From positions 62,001 to 126,000 of the forward strand of contig NZ_BSSA01000018.1 in the NCBI RefSeq assembly GCF_030268885.1: DNA of 64,000 bases. Reading direction: 5' to 3'. Source of the stretch: Kitasatospora phosalacinea (GTDB lineage Bacteria > Actinomycetota > Actinomycetes > Streptomycetales > Streptomycetaceae). A program made the translations under genes and the position numbers. Positions 1 through 7,426 of the stretch are shown one piece after another (positions within the stretch are counted from its first letter, which is position 1; each line of letters opens with the position of its first letter). Under the pieces are notes generated by a model. The model ran no database searches. It saw only the letters and a program-made list of their open reading frames with translations, and was not told the origin of the DNA.

Positions 1-183
1 GCCTCCGGCATGCTCCCCAAGATGGAGGGCTGCCTGCGCGCCGTCCGCTCCGGCGTGGGCACCGCCCGCGTCCTGGACGGTCGCGTCCAGCACAGCCTGC
101 TGCTGGAGATCTTCACCGACGAGGGCATCGGCACCATGGTCGTGCCCGACGACGACAGCACCGTACTGGGGGGCCTGGCATGA
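1..183 (+). CDS. argB: Acetylglutamate kinase, C-terminal fragment (cut by window edge)
   Basis: The first 60 codons form an open frame entering from the left edge and ending in TGA at 181-183. The peptide contains the stretch LPKMEGCLRAVRSGV and ends in STVLGGLA, which resembles the C terminus of N-acetylglutamate kinase. That enzyme phosphorylates N-acetylglutamate in the second step of arginine synthesis. The stop overlaps the argD start as ATGA, so the two genes are translationally coupled. Identity rests on this short tail plus its position immediately before argD and argR. The ATP-binding N-terminal part lies outside the window. Confidence 0.85.
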   Translation, partial: ASGMLPKMEGCLRAVRSGVGTARVLDGRVQHSLLLEIFTDEGIGTMVVPDDDSTVLGGLA

Positions 184-1382
184 GCAGCAACGACGCCGTC
201 ATCGAGCGGTACAAGCACAGCCTGATGAACAACTACGGCACCCCGCGGATCCCGCTGGCCCGCGGCGAGGGCGCGCTGCTGTGGGACGCCGACGGCAAGC
301 AGTACCTCGACCTGGTCGGCGGCATCGCGGTCAACGCGCTGGGCACCGCCCACCCCGCGATCGTCGAGGCCGTGACGCAGCAGATCACCACCCTGGGCCA
401 CGTCTCCAACCTCTTCACGGCCGAGCCGACGATCGAGCTCGCCGAGAAGCTGATCGAGCTGTCCGGCCGCCCGGGCAAGGTCTTCTTCTGCAACTCCGGC
501 ACCGAGGCCAACGAGGCCGCCTTCAAGATCTCCCGGCTGACCGGCCGCACCCACCTGGTCTCCCTCCGGGGCGCCTTCCACGGCCGCACCATGGGCGCCC
601 TCGCGCTCACCGCCCAGCCCGGCAAGCAGGACCCGTTCAAGCCGCTGCCCGGCGACGTCACGTACGTCCCGTTCGGCGACGTCGAGGCCCTGCGCGCCGC
701 CGTCACCACCGACACCGCCGCGGTCTTCCTGGAGCCGATCCAGGGCGAGAACGGCGCGATCCCGCTGCCCGACGGCTACCTGGAGGCCGCCCGCGAGATC
801 ACCCGGGCCACCGGCACCCTGCTGGTCCTGGACGAGATCCAGACCGGCACCGGCCGCACCGGCCACTGGTTCGCCCACCAGGCGTACGAGGGCGTCGACC
901 CCGACCTCGTCACCCTCGCCAAGGGCCTGGGCGGCGGACTGCCGATCGGCGCCGTGCTCGCCTTCGGCCCGGCCGCCGACCTGCTCGGCCCCGGCCACCA
1001 CGGCACCACCTTCGGCGGCAACCCGGTGGTCGCCGCCGCGGGCCTGGCCGTGCTGCGCACCATCGCGGAGCAGGGCCTGCTGGAGCACGCCGCCAAGCTC
1101 GGCGAGCGGCTGCGCACCGGCATCGAGGCGATCGGCGACCCGCTGGTCGACCACGTCCGGGGCAAGGGCCTGCTGCTGGGCATCGTGCTGACCGAGCCGG
1201 TGGCCGGCCAGGTCCAGGCCGCCGCGCAGGAGGCGGGCTTCCTGGTCAACGCCGCCGTCGCGGACGCCGTCCGGCTGGTCCCGCCGCTGATCCTCACCGA
1301 GGAGCAGGCCGACGGCTTCCTCGCCGCCCTGCCCGCGATCCTCCGGACGGTCCGCGAAGCCGCCCCCGGCGCGACCGGCTGA
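180..1382 (+). CDS. argD: Acetylornithine aminotransferase
   Basis: A 400-residue class-III pyridoxal-phosphate aminotransferase that converts N-acetylglutamate semialdehyde and glutamate to N-acetylornithine (cytosolic, arginine pathway). Visible family features are the substrate and cofactor region FFCNSGTEANEAA near residue 105, AFHGRT near 134, the PLP-contacting LDEIQTGTGRTG near 220, and LAKGLGGGLPIGA near 250 carrying the Schiff-base lysine. Length is normal for ArgD. The ATG overlaps the argB stop, and argR follows after 25 bases, consistent with an argBDR transcript. A role in succinyldiaminopimelate transamination is also known for some ArgD enzymes and cannot be excluded. Confidence 0.95.
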   Translation: MSSNDAVIERYKHSLMNNYGTPRIPLARGEGALLWDADGKQYLDLVGGIAVNALGTAHPAIVEAVTQQITTLGHVSNLFTAEPTIELAEKLIELSGRPGKVFFCNSGTEANEAAFKISRLTGRTHLVSLRGAFHGRTMGALALTAQPGKQDPFKPLPGDVTYVPFGDVEALRAAVTTDTAAVFLEPIQGENGAIPLPDGYLEAAREITRATGTLLVLDEIQTGTGRTGHWFAHQAYEGVDPDLVTLAKGLGGGLPIGAVLAFGPAADLLGPGHHGTTFGGNPVVAAAGLAVLRTIAEQGLLEHAAKLGERLRTGIEAIGDPLVDHVRGKGLLLGIVLTEPVAGQVQAAAQEAGFLVNAAVADAVRLVPPLILTEEQADGFLAALPAILRTVREAAPGATG

Positions 1383-1407
1383 GCGTCCTTCAGGAGAATC
1401 ATCAGTT

Positions 1408-1962
1408 ATGACCGAACCCCGCCCCGAGCACACGACCCCCGCCACCGGCCCCACGCCGCAGGTCCCGCAGACCCGCACCGCGCGCCACCGGCGGATCGTG
1501 GACCTGCTGACCCGTCAGCCCGTCCGCTCGCAGAGCCAGCTCGCCAAGCTGCTCGCCGACGACGGACTCGTGGTCACCCAGGCCACCCTCTCCCGGGACC
1601 TGGACGAGCTCGGAGCGGTGAAGATCCGCAACCGGGACGGCGCGCTCATCTACGCCGTCCCGGCCGAGGGCGGGGACCGCACCCCGCGCGCCCCGATGGG
1701 CGAGTCCGCCAGCGAGGCCCGGATGGCCCGGCTGGCGGGCGAGCTGATGGTCTCCGCCACCGCCTCCGGCAACCTGGTGGTGCTGCGCACCCCGCCCGGC
1801 GCGGCCCAGTTCCTGGCCTCCGCGATCGACACCGCCGAGGTGTTCGAGATCCTCGGCACCATCGCCGGGGACGACACCGTGCTGCTGATCAGCCGCGACG
1901 CGGCGGGCGGGCAGGCGCTGGCCGACCACCTGATGCAACTCGCCCAGGCCAAGTCGCAGTAA
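1408..1962 (+). CDS. argR: Arginine repressor ArgR
   Basis: A 184-residue ArgR/AhrC family regulator that, with arginine as corepressor, binds ARG boxes. The N-terminal winged helix-turn-helix runs from about residue 25 (RHRRIVDLLTRQPVRSQSQLAKLL) to 75 and includes TQATLSRDLDELGAVKIR. The C-terminal half (about 105-184) is the oligomerisation and arginine-binding domain with GTIAGDDTVLLI. The first 24 residues are Pro/Thr-rich and look disordered. An AGGAGA ribosome site at 1392-1397 precedes the ATG. It probably regulates its own cluster and the downstream argG, whose promoter overlaps an ARG-box-like palindrome. Confidence 0.95.
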   Translation: MTEPRPEHTTPATGPTPQVPQTRTARHRRIVDLLTRQPVRSQSQLAKLLADDGLVVTQATLSRDLDELGAVKIRNRDGALIYAVPAEGGDRTPRAPMGESASEARMARLAGELMVSATASGNLVVLRTPPGAAQFLASAIDTAEVFEILGTIAGDDTVLLISRDAAGGQALADHLMQLAQAKSQ

Positions 1963-1999
1963 GTTCCCGAGCGTTTCAAACGTGCTGTGCGGTACTGGT

Positions 2000-2037
2000 T
2001 TGTGAACTCATACGCGGTGGTGCATACTTATGCCTAA
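2000..2037 (+). promoter_or_regulatory. argG promoter with ARG-box-like operator
   Basis: TTGTGA at 2000-2005 and CATACT at 2023-2028 are separated by 17 bases and form a plausible -35/-10 pair. The perfect inverted repeat GCATA-CT-TATGC at 2022-2033 covers the -10 hexamer. Its core resembles ArgR operators, which are 18-bp boxes with near-palindromic arms. A degenerate second half-site (GTGAACTCATACG, 2002-2014) lies just upstream, as expected for paired boxes. Arginine-dependent repression by the adjacent argR product is inferred; the palindrome is seen directly. Confidence 0.65.
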
Positions 2038-2074
2038 CGCCGCATGGAACCTGTGTTTGTGAATGGAGATAGCC

Positions 2075-3268
2075 GTGACCGATCGCGTCGTACTCGCCTA
2101 CTCGGGCGGTCTGGACACGTCCGTCTGCATCGGCTGGATCGCCGAGGAGACCGGCGCCGAGGTCATCGCCGTCGCCGTCGACGTCGGCCAGGGCGGCGAG
2201 GACCTGGAGGTCATCCGCCAGCGTGCGCTCGACTGCGGCGCCGTCGAGGCCGAGGTGGCCGACGCCCGCGACGAGTTCGCCAACGAGTACTGCCTGCCGG
2301 CCCTCAAGGCCAACGCCCTCTACCAGGGCCAGTACCCGCTGGTCTCCGCGCTCTCCCGCCCGGTGATCGTCAAGCACCTGGTCGCCGCCGCGCAGAAGCA
2401 CGGCGCCACCACCGTCGCCCACGGCTGCACCGGCAAGGGCAACGACCAGGTCCGCTTCGAGGTCGGCATCCAGTCGCTGGCCCCGAGCCTGAAGTGCATC
2501 GCCCCTGTCCGCGACTACGCGATGACCCGCGACAAGGCGATCGCCTTCGCCGAGGCCAAGAACCTCCCGATCGTCACCACCAAGAAGAACCCGTACTCGA
2601 TCGACCAGAACGTCTTCGGCCGCGCCGTCGAGACCGGCTTCCTGGAAGACATCTGGAACGCCCCGATCGAGGACGTCTACGAGTACACCCAGGACCCGGC
2701 CGCCCCGCGCGAGGCCGACGAGGTCGTCATCACCTTCGAGGCCGGCGTCCCGGTCGCGATCGACGGCCGCAAGGTCACCGTGCTCCAGGCCGTCGAGGAG
2801 CTCAACAAGCGGGCCGGTGCCCAGGGCGTCGGCCGCCTGGACATGGTCGAGGACCGCCTGGTCGGCATCAAGTCCCGCGAGATCTACGAGGCCCCCGGCG
2901 CGATCGCCCTGATCACCGCCCACCAGGCCCTGGAGAACGTCACCGTCGAGCGCGAACTCGCCCGCTACAAGCGGCAGGTCGAGCAGCGCTGGGCCGAGCT
3001 GGTCTACGACGGCCTGTGGTTCTCCCCGCTCAAGCGCGCCCTGGACGGCTTCGTCAACGAGGCCAACCAGCACGTCTCCGGCGAGATCCGGATGGTCCTG
3101 CACGGCGGCCGCGCCGTGGTCAACGGCCGCAAGTCGGACCAGTCGCTGTACGACTTCAACCTCGCCACCTACGACACCGGCGACACCTTCGACCAGTCCA
3201 TGTCCAAGGGCTTCATCGAGATCTTCGGCATGTCCTCGAAGATCGCCGCCCGCCGCGACCTGGCCTGA
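2075..3268 (+). CDS. argG: Argininosuccinate synthase
   Basis: A 397-residue ATP-dependent ligase joining citrulline and aspartate. The N terminus carries the pyrophosphatase-type P-loop AYSGGLDTS, followed by AHGCTGKGNDQVRFE near 115 and SPLKRALDGF-type C-terminal residues, all typical of ArgG. An upstream in-frame ATG at 2063 exists, but GTG at 2075 is chosen because GGAG at 2065-2068 gives 6-base spacing and the protein then begins TDRVVLAYSGG like its relatives. It has its own promoter and operator downstream of argR, and argH follows in the same direction after 81 bases. Confidence 0.95.
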   Translation: MTDRVVLAYSGGLDTSVCIGWIAEETGAEVIAVAVDVGQGGEDLEVIRQRALDCGAVEAEVADARDEFANEYCLPALKANALYQGQYPLVSALSRPVIVKHLVAAAQKHGATTVAHGCTGKGNDQVRFEVGIQSLAPSLKCIAPVRDYAMTRDKAIAFAEAKNLPIVTTKKNPYSIDQNVFGRAVETGFLEDIWNAPIEDVYEYTQDPAAPREADEVVITFEAGVPVAIDGRKVTVLQAVEELNKRAGAQGVGRLDMVEDRLVGIKSREIYEAPGAIALITAHQALENVTVERELARYKRQVEQRWAELVYDGLWFSPLKRALDGFVNEANQHVSGEIRMVLHGGRAVVNGRKSDQSLYDFNLATYDTGDTFDQSMSKGFIEIFGMSSKIAARRDLA

Positions 3269-3349
3269 CCCCGCCAGCACCCGCCCCGGCCGCCCGCGGC
3301 GGCCGGGGCACCGCCGCACCCAGACCCGCCTTCCGAAGGAGCCCACGCG

Positions 3350-4771
3350 ATGACCGCCGACCAGCCCGCAGACGTCCGCCTCTGGGGCGCGCGTTTCGCC
3401 GACGGCCCCTCCGAGGCCCTGGCCAAGCTCTCCGCCTCCGTCCACTTCGACTGGCGGCTCGCCCCGTACGACATCGCCGGCTCCAAGGCGCACGCCCGCG
3501 TCCTGCACGGGGCCGGGCTGCTCAGCGACGCCGAACTCGAGGGCATGCTGGCCGGGTTGGACCAGCTGCTGGCCGACGTGGAGTCCGGCGCGTTCGTCGG
3601 CACCGTCGCCGACGAGGACGTGCACACCGCCCTGGAGCGCGGCCTGCTGGAGCGCCTGGGCCCCGACCTCGGCGGCAAGCTCCGCGCCGGGCGCTCGCGC
3701 AACGACCAGATCGCCACCCTGTTCCGGATGTACCTGCGCGACCACGCCAAGACCATCGGCGCCCTGGTGCTCGACCTCCAGCACGCCCTGGTCGGCCTCG
3801 CCGAGGCCCACCCGACCACCGCGATGCCCGGCCGCACCCACCTCCAGCACGCCCAGCCGGTGCTCTTCGCCCACCACGTCCTCGCCCACGTCCAGGCCCT
3901 CGGCCGGGACGCCGAGCGGCTGCGCCAGTGGGACGCCCGCACCGCCGTCTCCCCGTACGGCTCCGGCGCGCTGGCCGGCTCCTCGCTCGGCCTCGACCCG
4001 CAGGCCGTCGCCGCGGACCTCGGCTTCGAGCGCGGCTCGGTGGGCAACTCGATCGACGGCACCGCCTCGCGCGACTTCGTCGCCGAGTTCGCCTTCGTCA
4101 CCGCGATGATCGGCATCAACCTCTCGCGGATCGCGGAGGAGATCATCATCTGGAACACCAAGGAGTTCGGCTTCATCACGCTGCACGACGCCTTCTCCAC
4201 CGGGTCGTCGATCATGCCGCAGAAGAAGAACCCCGACATCGCGGAGCTCGCCCGCGGCAAGTCCGGCCGCCTGATCGGCAACCTGACCGGCCTGCTCGCC
4301 ACCCTCAAGGCCCTGCCGCTCGCCTACAACCGCGACCTCCAGGAGGACAAGGAGCCGGTCTTCGACTCCTGCGACACCCTGGAGGTGCTGCTGCCCGCCT
4401 TCACCGGCATGGTCGCCACCCTGACCGTCCACCGCGAGCGCCTGGAGGAGCTGGCCCCGGCCGGCTTCTCGCTCGCCACCGACATCGCCGAGTGGCTGGT
4501 CAAGCAGGGCGTCCCGTTCCGGGTCGCGCACGAGGTGGCCGGCGCCTGCGTCAAGGTCTGCGAGGCCGAGGGCATCGAGCTCTCCGACCTCACCGACGCC
4601 CAGTTCGCCGAGATCTCCCCCCACCTCACCCCCGAGGTCCGCACCGTGCTGTCCGTCCACGGCGCCATCGCCTCCCGCAACGGCCGCGGCGGCACCGCCC
4701 CGTCGGCCGTCGCCGTCCAGCTCGCCGAGATCAAGGAGGACCTCGCGGCCCAGCAGGCCTGGCTGGGCTGA
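3350..4771 (+). CDS. argH: Argininosuccinate lyase
   Basis: A 473-residue member of the fumarase/aspartase superfamily that splits argininosuccinate into arginine and fumarate, the last arginine step. The superfamily signature GSSIMPQKKNPD is near residue 285. The N-terminal part has LWGARFADGPSEALAKLSASV and RAGRSRNDQIAT, which match the argininosuccinate-binding segments of ArgH. GAAGGAG at 3335-3341 fixes the ATG start. It is probably cotranscribed with argG. No clear hairpin terminator is visible behind it before the next gene at 4863. Confidence 0.96.
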   Translation: MTADQPADVRLWGARFADGPSEALAKLSASVHFDWRLAPYDIAGSKAHARVLHGAGLLSDAELEGMLAGLDQLLADVESGAFVGTVADEDVHTALERGLLERLGPDLGGKLRAGRSRNDQIATLFRMYLRDHAKTIGALVLDLQHALVGLAEAHPTTAMPGRTHLQHAQPVLFAHHVLAHVQALGRDAERLRQWDARTAVSPYGSGALAGSSLGLDPQAVAADLGFERGSVGNSIDGTASRDFVAEFAFVTAMIGINLSRIAEEIIIWNTKEFGFITLHDAFSTGSSIMPQKKNPDIAELARGKSGRLIGNLTGLLATLKALPLAYNRDLQEDKEPVFDSCDTLEVLLPAFTGMVATLTVHRERLEELAPAGFSLATDIAEWLVKQGVPFRVAHEVAGACVKVCEAEGIELSDLTDAQFAEISPHLTPEVRTVLSVHGAIASRNGRGGTAPSAVAVQLAEIKEDLAAQQAWLG

Positions 4772-4862
4772 GACCCGGCAGCAGCTCGGACCCGCCGTTC
4801 CCCGGGCCCCTGATTCCGCTTCCCGTTCTGCCTGAAGAGTTTCCCCGGCCTACGCTGGATCC

Positions 4863-6227
4863 ATGTCCAAAGCAGCCATGGCGCTCGCCGAGGGGTTCCG
4901 GGGCGAGATCGTGGTGCCCGGGGACGAGGGGTACGACGAGGCGCGGGCGGTGTGGAACGCCGCGGTGGACCGGCGCCCGGAGGTGATCGCGCGCTGCACG
5001 GGCGTCGCGGACGTGCTGCAGGCCGTCGTGGTGGCCCGGGAGAACGGCCTGCACGTGGGGGTGCGGGGCGCGGGCCGCGGCCTCGCCGGGATGGGCACCT
5101 GCGACGGCGGGATGCTGGTCGACCTGTCGCGGCTGCGCGGCGTCCGGGTGGACCCGGCCCGGCGGCTCGCCCGGGCGCAGCCGGGAGTGACCTGGGGGGC
5201 GTTCGACCACGAGACGCAGGCGTTCGACCTGGCGACGCCGGGCGCGCCGTACTCGGGGGCGGGCATCGCGGGGGTGACGCTCGGCGGGGGAGTGGGCTGG
5301 CTGGCCCGCGCGTACGGGCTGACCTGCGACAACCTGGTGGAGGCGGACGTGGTGACCGCCGAGGGGCGGCTGCTGACGACGAGCGCGGCCGCGCACCCGG
5401 AGCTGTTCGCGGGGCTGCGCGGCGGCGGCGGCAACTTCGGGGTGGTGACCTCGTTCACGTACCGGCTGCACCGGGTGGGCCCGCACGTGCTGTGCGGGGC
5501 GCTGTACGTGCCGGTGGAGCTGACGGCGCAGACCCTGGCCGCGGTGCGCGACTTCATGGCGCAGGCGCCGGACGGCCTGACGGTGGGGGTGGGGTTCGGG
5601 CGGCCGCAGGGTGTGCCGCAGCTGCCGGACCGGACGGTGCTGCGGATCGGCCTGTGCTGGTCGGGCCGGGCGGACCGGGGGCGGGAGGCGGTGGCCCCGC
5701 TGCGCGCCCTGCCGGGGGTGCTGGTGGACACCGTGCAGACCCGGCCGTACGTGCAGTGGCAGCAGATGCTGGACGCGGACCGGGGGCCCGGCGCGGGCAG
5801 CTACTCGCGCTCCGAGTTCCTGTCGGTGCTGGACGGGGCGGCGATCGGGCGGCTGGCCGAGCAGGTCGACGCGATGCCGGGCCCGGGGGCGCACCTGCAA
5901 CTGGCGTTCCTGGGCGGCGCGGTGGCCCGGGTCGGCCCGGACGACACCGCGTACACCTACCGGTCGGCGCCCTACCTGCTGAACGCGGTGGGGCGGTGGA
6001 CGGACGGCCCGGCGGAGCCGCTGGTGGCGTGGGTGCGGGGGTGCTGGGAGGCGATGCGGCGGTTCTCCTCGGGCGGGGCGTACGTCAACCTGATGGGCCG
6101 GGAGGGGCGGGCCCGGGTGGTGGAGGCGTACGGGCTGGCGAAGTACGAGCGGCTGGTGGCGCTGAAGGACCGGTACGACCCGGCGAACCTGTTCCGGGTC
6201 AACCAGAACGTCCGGCCGAGCGGGTGA
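4863..6227 (+). CDS. FAD-binding oxidoreductase, berberine-bridge-enzyme type
   Basis: A 454-residue PCMH-type flavoprotein. An FAD-binding domain spans about residues 35-210 (including ATPGAPYSGAGIAGVTLGGGVGW near 125-146 and YGLTCDNLVEADVVTAEG near 151). The BBE domain at the C terminus contains YDPANLFRVNQNVRP. At the position where relatives carry the histidine that binds FAD covalently (usually GGGHxxAG), this protein reads RGAGRGLAG, so residue 72 is Arg. The cysteine of bicovalent enzymes is also absent. Substrate is unknown. TACGCT at 4851-4856 ends 6 bases before the ATG, suggesting a leaderless mRNA. It is a single gene with no biosynthetic partners nearby. Confidence 0.85.
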   Translation: MSKAAMALAEGFRGEIVVPGDEGYDEARAVWNAAVDRRPEVIARCTGVADVLQAVVVARENGLHVGVRGAGRGLAGMGTCDGGMLVDLSRLRGVRVDPARRLARAQPGVTWGAFDHETQAFDLATPGAPYSGAGIAGVTLGGGVGWLARAYGLTCDNLVEADVVTAEGRLLTTSAAAHPELFAGLRGGGGNFGVVTSFTYRLHRVGPHVLCGALYVPVELTAQTLAAVRDFMAQAPDGLTVGVGFGRPQGVPQLPDRTVLRIGLCWSGRADRGREAVAPLRALPGVLVDTVQTRPYVQWQQMLDADRGPGAGSYSRSEFLSVLDGAAIGRLAEQVDAMPGPGAHLQLAFLGGAVARVGPDDTAYTYRSAPYLLNAVGRWTDGPAEPLVAWVRGCWEAMRRFSSGGAYVNLMGREGRARVVEAYGLAKYERLVALKDRYDPANLFRVNQNVRPSG

Positions 6228-6322
6228 CGGCACCGCCCGCGGGGGCGTGACGCTCGCCACGTCGGGCGTCGGGGAGGTTGAGAACGGTTGGCGTCTGGGT
6301 AGAGCGGTGGCGAACGTCTCTC

Positions 6323-6350
6323 TTGACGGCCGTCCGGCTGCCCGGATACT
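6323..6350 (+). promoter_or_regulatory. Promoter for the GNAT gene at 6514
   Basis: TTGACG at 6323-6328 and GATACT at 6345-6350 are 16 bases apart and match the vegetative sigma consensus. A second, weaker pair (TTGAGA 6278-6283, TAGAGC 6300-6305) lies just upstream. These are the only signals I see in the 286-base gap after the flavoprotein gene. Either would give a long 5' leader before the start at 6514. Confidence 0.5.
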
Positions 6351-6513
6351 GAGCGTGAGCGCGCCGGTTCCGACTGTCTGGACCACCGTCCGGCGGGACG
6401 CGTCGCGCTTTTCCCGGGCCGGGCCGATCCCCGTCCGGGCACACCTCGGACAGGAACCGGTGCAAGACCCTCACTCGCACGCGCCGGGCACTTAACGATG
6501 GAGGCCCCCGCAC

Positions 6514-7008
6514 ATGGGCATGAGTGTGATCATCGCAGCGGCACGACCGGAAGAGGCGGAGCAGATCCTCAAGCTCCAGTACCTCGGCTACCAGAGCGAG
6601 GCCGAGCTGTACGGCGACTGGACGCTGGAGCCGCTGACCCAGACCCTGGAGAGCCTGAAGGCCGAGCTGGCCGAGCACCGGGTGCTGGTGGCCCGGCTCG
6701 GCGACGAGGTCGTGGGCAGCGCCCGCGGCTGGGTGGACGGCGACGGCGTGGGCCACATCGGCCGGCTGGTGGTGCACCCGCGGATGCAGCGGCACGGCCT
6801 GGGCCGCCGCCTGCTGGAGGCGCTGGAGGCCCAGCTGGCCGCCGACGGCGCGACGGGCGGCTTCGAGCTGTTCACCGGCCACCGCAGCCTGGGCAACCTG
6901 CGCCTGTACCGCCGGCTCGGCTACCGCGAGACCGAGGTGCGCGAGGTGTCCCGCCGACTGTCGATCGTGACGCTGGCCAAGCCGGTGGCGACCACCCTGG
7001 CCGCCTGA
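6514..7008 (+). CDS. GNAT family N-acetyltransferase
   Basis: A 164-residue single-domain GNAT enzyme that would use acetyl-CoA. Motif A is visible as IGRLVVHPRMQRHGLGRRLLEAL (about residues 82-104), containing the pyrophosphate-binding Q/R-x-x-G-x-G/A pattern. The C-terminal LYRRLGYRETE is the usual GNAT ending. The start is ATG 6514, since GGAGG at 6500-6504 lies 9 bases upstream. It is monocistronic: a promoter lies upstream and a perfect 17-bp hairpin follows 10 bases after the stop. The acceptor substrate cannot be predicted. Confidence 0.85.
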   Translation: MGMSVIIAAARPEEAEQILKLQYLGYQSEAELYGDWTLEPLTQTLESLKAELAEHRVLVARLGDEVVGSARGWVDGDGVGHIGRLVVHPRMQRHGLGRRLLEALEAQLAADGATGGFELFTGHRSLGNLRLYRRLGYRETEVREVSRRLSIVTLAKPVATTLAA

Positions 7009-7017
7009 GCACACCCC

Positions 7018-7058
7018 GCTGCGGCGCCCGACCCGAACGTGGGGTCGGGCGCCGCAGC
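7018..7058 (+). terminator. Hairpin terminator after the GNAT gene
   Basis: GCTGCGGCGCCCGACCC (7018-7034) pairs perfectly with 7042-7058 around a 7-base loop, giving a 17-bp G+C-rich stem directly after the stop codon. There is no strong U-tract, which is usual for streptomycete terminators. It would insulate the downstream metNIQ leader from the GNAT transcript. Confidence 0.8.
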
Positions 7059-7108
7059 GCTTGTGCCGCAAGGGTCGTGACCACATCGTGGACGGCGCGT
7101 CCTGAGAA

Positions 7109-7138
7109 TTGGGACGTGAACCAAATGTCTGATTTACT
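7109..7138 (+). promoter_or_regulatory. Promoter of the metNIQ leader transcript
   Basis: TTGGGA at 7109-7114 and TTTACT at 7133-7138 have 18-base spacing, and this stretch is markedly more A+T-rich than its surroundings. Transcription would begin about 7-8 bases after the -10, at 7145/7146, which is the A of an ATG. The predicted mRNA is therefore leaderless for the small peptide at 7146. Confidence 0.5.
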
Positions 7139-7145
7139 GGTTTCC

Positions 7146-7232
7146 ATGACCACGACGACGACATGCATCCCCACCGGCGCGACGCCGGCAGGTGAGTCGC
7201 GCATGTGCGGCCGTCGAATGTGTCGCCGCTGA
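7146..7232 (+). CDS. Predicted 28-residue leader peptide rich in Cys/Met codons near its end
   Basis: A short frame starts with MTTTTTCIPTG, ends with SRMCGRRMCRR and stops at 7230-7232. It contains three Met codons (including the start) and three Cys codons, with the pairs Met-Cys and Met-Cys close to the stop. There is no Shine-Dalgarno sequence. The ATG coincides with the expected transcription start, so it would be translated as a leaderless message. It precedes a probable methionine transporter by about 195 bases that contain alternative G+C-rich hairpins. Control by ribosome stalling at Cys/Met codons is inferred by analogy with actinobacterial cysteine leader peptides. I cannot check conservation here. 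Confidence 0.5.
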   Translation: MTTTTTCIPTGATPAGESRMCGRRMCRR

Positions 7233-7280
7233 GGCCCCGCCCCGACGCCCTCCGGCCCCCGGCCCGCTGATGACTCGTTA

Positions 7281-7315
7281 GGGCCACGCCCACGGGCGGC
7301 CCGCCCGACCGGCGG
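7281..7315 (+). promoter_or_regulatory. Overlapping hairpins, candidate attenuator in the metN leader
   Basis: Between the leader peptide stop and metN, GGGCC (7281-7285) can pair with GGCCC (7298-7302). CGGGCG (7293-7298) can pair with CGCCCG (7302-7307) around a 3-base loop, and CCGCC (7301-7305) with GGCGG (7311-7315). These pairings are mutually exclusive, as in attenuators. In such G+C-rich DNA, short hairpins also arise by chance, so this is suggestive only. I do not recognise a SAM-I or SAM-IV riboswitch core here. Confidence 0.3.
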
Positions 7316-7426
7316 CCATGATCGAGACAGCGTCGGCAGCCCACCCTTCCCAGGCACCCGGGTGCCCATCCCGCCACTGGCGCGGACGCCCCCGCGGCCG
7401 TCCGCAGACGAACAACGGAAGCAGCT

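Noticed and set aside
2063..2074. ATG 2063 as the argG start
   Set aside because: The ATG precedes and overlaps the GGAG ribosome site, while GTG 2075 has correct spacing and gives the family-typical N terminus.
6247..6495. An 82-codon frame before the GNAT gene at 6514
   Set aside because: It spans the promoter hexamers, has no ribosome site and no recognisable domain; this looks like untranslated leader.
7233..7426. SAM riboswitch before metN
   Set aside because: I looked for SAM-I and SAM-IV core motifs and found none; the leader is better explained by a peptide-based device, though that also is unproven.
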